A DNA stretch of 64,000 bases from Sclerodactyla briareus (lineage: Eukaryota > Echinodermata > Holothuroidea > Dendrochirotida > Sclerodactylidae). The stretch is taken from positions 372,001 to 436,000 of the forward strand of contig JAODTK010005509.1 in assembly GCA_026419785.1 (NCBI GenBank), read 5' to 3'. Made by a program: the position numbers and the translations under genes. The notes beneath the pieces were generated by a model. It searched no databases. It saw only the letters and a program-made list of their open reading frames with translations, and had not been told where the DNA came from. Positions within the stretch are counted from its first letter, which is position 1, and each line of letters begins with the position of its first letter. This document shows, piece after piece, positions 58,996-64,000 of the stretch.

Positions 58996-59440
58996 CAAGG
59001 CGCGGTGATCTGTCCCAAATGTCTCGCCCGCTTGTGCAATCAGTGGTTTCTACCATTAGAATGAAGCAATTGACTAGCTAACTATACATGTCGAGTTGAA
59101 GATGTATTTTTTAACAACTCTGAGAGAGAATTCCCACCCATTGGAAATGCCAATCGTAAATTTGTTTAACTGGTCCACCTAATTAGCATATTTTATGCTG
59201 AAAAAATCTAGTCAGTTCATGAACCTGCCATCTTGATTATATGCCAAGCAAACCACATCAGATACTTGTAGGTGGTCATTACGTAATCTTGCTAAGAGCG
59301 TAAACAATAAAATCTATGGAATAGGCAAATTACTTATTAATTATGGTGATTGGTGCCTAAATTCTGATTAGACCACCTACACCTAACTTTTGTTGCCATT
59401 AATGTGATCAATCAGCTTATAGCTGAACCCAGACGAAAAC

Positions 59441-59502
59441 ATGCCCATTATTTCATTGTGGCTGCTTTCCTGGTTCTGCTAATTGCGCAGTGCAGTGGCC
59501 AT
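59441..59502 (+). CDS. possible first exon with signal peptide
   Basis: ATG at 59441; with one base added after codon 2 the frame reads HYFIVAAFLVLLIAQCSGH, a textbook signal peptide, and ends at donor gtaagt (59503). Without the added base it stops after 13 codons. The same one-base losses occur in the transporter exons, so restoring one is reasonable but unproven. Confidence 0.33.
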
Positions 59503-59591
59503 GTAAGTATCTGTCTGGGAAAGGTTTCACAATAAGTCTTGGCAGTCGGCTGTAAACAGTCACATGGAGCATGAATCGTTTGCTTCTCCAG

Positions 59592-59669
59592 GTTCTGAGA
59601 AAGTGGTTGGATCCTGGGATTCACTGATTGTTTGTTGGATTGAACGTAACATGGTGGTCCTGGGAACAG
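59592..59669 (+). CDS. possible second exon of a secreted/membrane protein
   Basis: Between acceptor gcttctccag and donor gttaca one frame is open: SEKVVGSWDSLIVCWIER then NMVVLGTG. It joins the candidate signal-peptide exon in phase only if one G is missing at that donor, as seen at two transporter exons. One could imagine an Ig-like start, but there is too little sequence to say. No later exon was found. Confidence 0.25.
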
Positions 59670-60359
59670 GTTACACCCCCTGCCTTGATATCATTTGACC
59701 ACTTCTGGAGAAGAGTAGGTGAGTTTATCCAAGATCAAAATAACCAGGATTCCTAGATGAGGCTTGAATGGCTTCCTGAATGTTGTTGAAAAGCTGGTAA
59801 GCAGGAAGTAAGATCAGAAAGAAGCCTACTGGGCATAGAAATTTAATTATGGGTGAAATTGTGTTACACACTGATGGATACTTAACCAGTAGTCTTTTTT
59901 GTGTATGGTACTGAGATCATACTAATATATCGGGACAAATCAGCTAGTTACACGAGAAATATCTGCAGGTTTAGCTTCAAATAGCATTGTAGTTTCTGTG
60001 TTATGTTAAAGCTATTATTCCCTCCTCATAACAATTAGATGTGGCTGTTGTGTCCTAGCCCATAGGTTGGATTTACAGTGGTGGAGGCTGCACATTGGCA
60101 ATGGGTGCAGCCAGGAATGCAAGAGGTTACCGGAGCTGGAAGCCCTGAAGGCCATGGCCATCGGATTTTGGGCAATGGCCTCTGAGCCCCAAAAGTGAAC
60201 TTCTTTTCAAGGGCCAGCTCTGAGTGAGAAAACACTATTTAGTGTTGCAATTGTACTTATATATATGGGGGTGGTGATTGGGGCTGATTGGCAGGCTGAA
60301 TGGGTAACAACCCAGTATGGGGAAATAGAGAGAATACCGGAAATTTGAATTTGGAATTC

Positions 60360-62330
60360 AAATTTGGGGATTGTGCTCCATGACCGAACATCAGCACTGA
60401 CCGTGCTTCAAAATATGTAAAAGCATTTTGCATGATTTAACATGATGGGCCCTAGGAAAAACATTGGACCTTCAGCCAGAAGTTCCTGAACAACCCTGAT
60501 GGACCACTAACCTGGGAGCATTCCCTATAATAAAATCAATTGGAAATTGAGATGGCATTCAAAGTTACAATGTGTTTTCACTTTCCATGGATCCAATTGG
60601 GACCCTTGGACACAAATTTCCTGAACACCCCCAAGGTTAGACTGTTAGAACATCATCGGTACCGAATGTCAGTACTGTGCACCAAAACTTGAAGAGGAGA
60701 AGGCATTTTGCGTGATTTCACTTGATGGGCTCTCAGGCCCACACTAGGCCTTGGGTCCCAAATCCCTAGGCACCATGAAGGTATGGCTATTAGGCGGTCC
60801 TTATGACCGAACATTGGCACTGTGCAACTAATTGTAGAAATCATATTTCGCAGTATTTCATATGATGGACCCTAGGGCCCAACTGGCCTTGGGCCCTAAA
60901 TTCCTGGACGAGCCAAAAGGCCCTCTTCTGAAGGACCTTACATTGTCATTTGAAGAAAACCACTTGAAGCTTGTGGGGAGGAGATGCATTTCGAACACCA
61001 TGGTGTGAAATATCCATAAAATGGGCCCTAGGGCCCGATGGTTTGTTAGTCAGACCTTGAACAGAAAGTCCTCAAGACCCCAAAAGTATGTCTATCAGAC
61101 CATCATTATGACTGAACATCAGCACTGTGCAACTGAATTTGTAGGAGATACAAGATTTTGCAGTATTCATGTATTGGGCCATGGGGCCCAAAAAATGGGC
61201 CCTTGTACCCAAATCCGATGGATGTATACCCAAGGCCATTACATGTAACTTTTAAGGAAAATCAATGAGCTGTGGGAAGAGATGCATTTCGAGTACCATT
61301 GTGTGAAACATTGCATGAAATGGGCCGACACGCACAAGGGGGACCTTGATCCAAAGAAGTCTGGAGCACCCCGGTACAGCGGTCAGGCCATCATTATGAC
61401 TGAACATCGCATCTGGTTCAACTGAAGTTTGTAGGAGATACCAGATTTTTGAGTATTTCATTATTGGGCCCTGGGCCAACGGGCCCTGTCAACCCAAATT
61501 CCCGATGGCTTCTACCCCAGGACCATTACATGTAACTTTAAGAAATCAATTTGGAATCTTGTGCAAGAGATGCATTTCGAGTACCATTGTGTGAAAACTT
61601 CAATGAATGGTCCTGACGGCCAATGGGACCTTGACCAAACAGAATTCTGAGCACCCCAGGTACAGCTGTCAGGCCATCATTATGACTGAATGTCAGCACT
61701 GTGCACTAAAATTTGTAAAAGGATAAGCATTTGTGAATTCCACATGAATGGGCCCAGGGCCCAACACTGGGCCTAGGGCCAAATTCCCTGGGCACTCTAA
61801 AGATATGGCTATTAGAACATTAAGAACTGAACATCAGCACTGTGCAACAAATTTTATAGGAGATACAAGATTTTAATGGTATTTCATATATGTTGGGCCC
61901 TTGGCCCCCAAGTGGGGGTCCTGAGCCCTAAATTCCCGGACACCCCCGGTAGGCCCTCTACCCAAGACCATTACATGTAACCTAGAAGAAGATCAAATGA
62001 ATCGTGTGGGAGGAGATGCATTTCAAGTAACTATTGTTGTGAAATTTCATAAATGGGCCTTGGGCCCGGGTGGGGCCTTGGACCAAAAAAAATCCTGAAC
62101 CCCCCGAAGGTACGGCTGTTTAACCATCATAATTACCGAACATCATCACTGTGCACGAAAATTTGTGGAGATTCATTTTGAAATATTACACATAATGGGC
62201 CCATATTGCCCCTTTAATGGGCTTTGACTTGACCTTCACAAGTCAACATGTCCCCAAGGTCATTAACTTGGTCCAGTTTGGTCGACATCCATCACAGATG
62301 ACTGTTTGGGAGCCAAAAAGGCAATGTTAC
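60360..62330 (-). repeat. 145-bp monomer satellite-like block, copy 4 (inverted)
   Basis: Same monomer in reverse (tgaccgaacatcagcactg, gatgggccctagg, aatttcctgaacaccccc, ggaggagatgcatttc). It ends in text matching the 3' part of copies 1 and 2. Confidence 0.8.
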
Positions 62331-62332
62331 AC

Positions 62333-62458
62333 CCTGGATGATGGATGGATGGATTGGATGGATTGATGGATGGATAGATAGATAGATAGATCGATAGATG
62401 ATAATAGATAGATAGATAGATAGATATATAGCTAGATAGATAGATAGATAGATAGAAT
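62333..62458 (+). repeat. (GGAT)n/(GATA)n microsatellite
   Basis: ggat repeats followed by gata repeats with a few breaks. Confidence 0.95.
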
Positions 62459-63840
62459 AGAGTGACATGCAATTCCAATAGCTCCACAGCATAGCTGGTT
62501 TGACCTAAAAAACGGGTCAGGTTATCACTGTAACCCCATTAGATTTTGGCGAGCGACAGCGAATTTTATCTGAGGGGCCCTTCAGGAGGGAGGGGAGGGG
62601 GACTTTTTAATTTGTGAGCCCTTCATCACTACTGACTGCATACACCATATGGTTTTACGTGTCTGGCTGATTAACTGAGTTTATACCAAAACAGTTATAC
62701 TGTATTCTGTGAGGGAGCATTGCCTGGGGGCTGTCCTGGAGTACTGCAAAGAAAAGAGAACGACTATAACTACTGCTCTCTACAACAAGTGAGTAAGGAG
62801 TTAAAGCTCACCCAACTGATTGAAAACACTACAGGAACTGCTTTAAACACAACTGACATACCATGATGAGGGCACTATACAGGACTTGTGACACCGAGGG
62901 ACTTACTTTTGACATATCTGGTGAAGAGACGATATGGCTTCATGGAGCTTGCGGGTCGCCTGCAGACCTCCCTGAAACAGGGGGATTTGGGACTGGCGCC
63001 TTGTACAACCCACTGATTGAAAAACAAATAACAACTATGAATCCACCAGAAATTTTTCTGAAATGATTGGAGTATCCGCCATTTCAAGATAGACTTGAAA
63101 AGACTTTGTACAAGACAAGTTTGATGTGATGAAAATAGAGCTGCCGGGGACGGGAGGCCCTCTTAGCTCATGGTGGTGCAGCTTGAGGACCTCTGTGAGG
63201 TAAGAGGATGAGGGGCCGGTCTATCAGCCTGTTCTCACTATGAATAAGTGATGTGTCAGAATATCTCCACTACCTGGCTGCTACTTTTTTTTTAGGTGTG
63301 AGATTTGTACCTGTCCGTGAATTCTATGGCAGAATAGGTGATCCGGATGTAGATAGAGTGTTATGTTATAATATGTAACTGACTGGTTTACATAGCAGCA
63401 AGTAGGTCCAGTTGTGTAGCAATGAGTAATATCCTCTACTCCATATCTCAAGCAGAGCATCACACCAAACTAATCATCGATCTATATGGCTAACCTACAT
63501 TGCCAAGCAAAAATCCCTCGTCATCTTCATTTAGTGGTGTTTACAAAGGCAACAACGACACATCACACGCTGCCATGAGCACCACAGTTCCTTTCCCCTC
63601 TGGCAGGAAAATACAAGTGAGTCATGAACGGTAGTCTCGCTTTTTACATATCAATGGTTGCTATTGTTGAGGCATTTAGTATGTAACTTCAACCATTGAT
63701 CCTAAGAGTTAAAAGAAAGCAATTTGCCAGTTAGCAAATGACAGCAACCATCGAGCATTGTAGAGGTAGAAATAGCTTGCCAGCCCCTATGTGTCCACCT
63801 CTAAGAGGCACTAATCAGTGACCAATTTCACATTCATCAG
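62459..63840. other. no certain gene
   Basis: A 67-codon frame (62863-63066) starts in a fair context (accATGATG) and a gaggtaagag donor-like site lies at 63197-63206, but no domain is visible and the antisense frame is equally open. Confidence 0.35.
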
Positions 63841-64000
63841 AACATATTGTTGACCATATCCACAAACAACTCTCTCAAAGATTTACCGAAATATGAATCT
63901 AAATTGAAAAATGCCTGGTATTATGCAATTAGACACATTACCTGACATCCAGTGACCCATCTCCAAATTTTTTAAATATCTCGGGAATAACAGCCAAACT
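63841..64000. repeat. degenerate repeat at window end
   Basis: gcaattagacacattacctg and ccatatccacaaacaactc resemble the repeat at 44576-44990. Confidence 0.4.

Larger units (their letters stand above)
58996..60360. other. spacer with weak exon candidates
   Basis: Apart from the signal-peptide-like exon pair, no gene or repeat was recognised. Confidence 0.35.

Noticed and set aside
62863-63066. 67-codon ORF with fair start context
   Set aside because: Antisense frame is equally open (70 codons), no domain and no clear splice partner.

Overview
The window looks like nuclear DNA of an animal. There are no bacterial-style gene runs. A single protein family is spread over small exons with GT/AG junctions across about 40 kb. 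The rest is dense with tRNA-derived SINEs, CR1/L2-type LINE relics, DNA-transposon-like foldback elements, minisatellites and simple repeats. The repeat style (several SINE families, degenerate satellite blocks rich in 'gacctttgacctc' motifs, long poly-G/poly-C runs) is what I associate with marine invertebrates such as echinoderms, hemichordates or cephalochordates. That placement is a guess; 'metazoan' is firm.

The one gene I can support runs on the + strand from about 1345 to 41300. It encodes a ten-TM drug/metabolite-transporter-superfamily protein of the SLC35F6 (C2orf18) type. I recovered ten exons well and two more tentatively: 1345-1435, 9753-9850, (13836-13878?), 15308-15365, 19379-19456, ~20729-20779, 21742-21817, 25809-25901, 32314-32353, 33060-33240, 38606-38726 and 41143-41300. 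Diagnostic motifs appear in family order (TGSINT, EHKFDHPWFQ, QMLRGSLIIFTGIFS, GLVLVG, QMVVEE, LIDACRTIVV, FLLIGTGLYNN). About half of the exons carry 1-4 missing bases, nearly all in short homopolymers, and two donor sites lack one G. This looks like uncorrected deletion error in the assembly rather than a dead gene, and it explains why no long ORF betrays the gene.

Intron 1 holds the most striking mobile element: a ~3.5 kb foldback element (1518-5038) with terminal arrays of a ~24-bp subrepeat in inverted orientation and an 8-10 bp target-site duplication, carrying a SINE and a LINE relic inside. Other introns hold SINEs, a 0.9-kb 'GACTCGG' foldback/hAT-like element (31374-32257), ~600-bp tandem repeats (35.5-37.1 kb) and blocks of a ~145-bp satellite-like monomer (11.9-13.8, 26.6-29.2 kb).

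Downstream of 41.3 kb the window is mostly repeat: two more blocks of the 145-bp monomer (46.4-48.3 on +, 58.8-62.3 on -), a ~44-bp minisatellite (48.8-50.0 kb), a 1.2-1.3 kb tandem duplication (50.07-52.57 kb), an 83-bp minisatellite (52.83-53.26 kb) and a 27-bp minisatellite (57.75-58.58 kb). Possible exons of other genes are weak: a terminal-exon-like block at 53389-53532 and a signal-peptide exon with a possible second exon at 59441-59669. I see no rRNA, bona fide tRNA or CRISPR.
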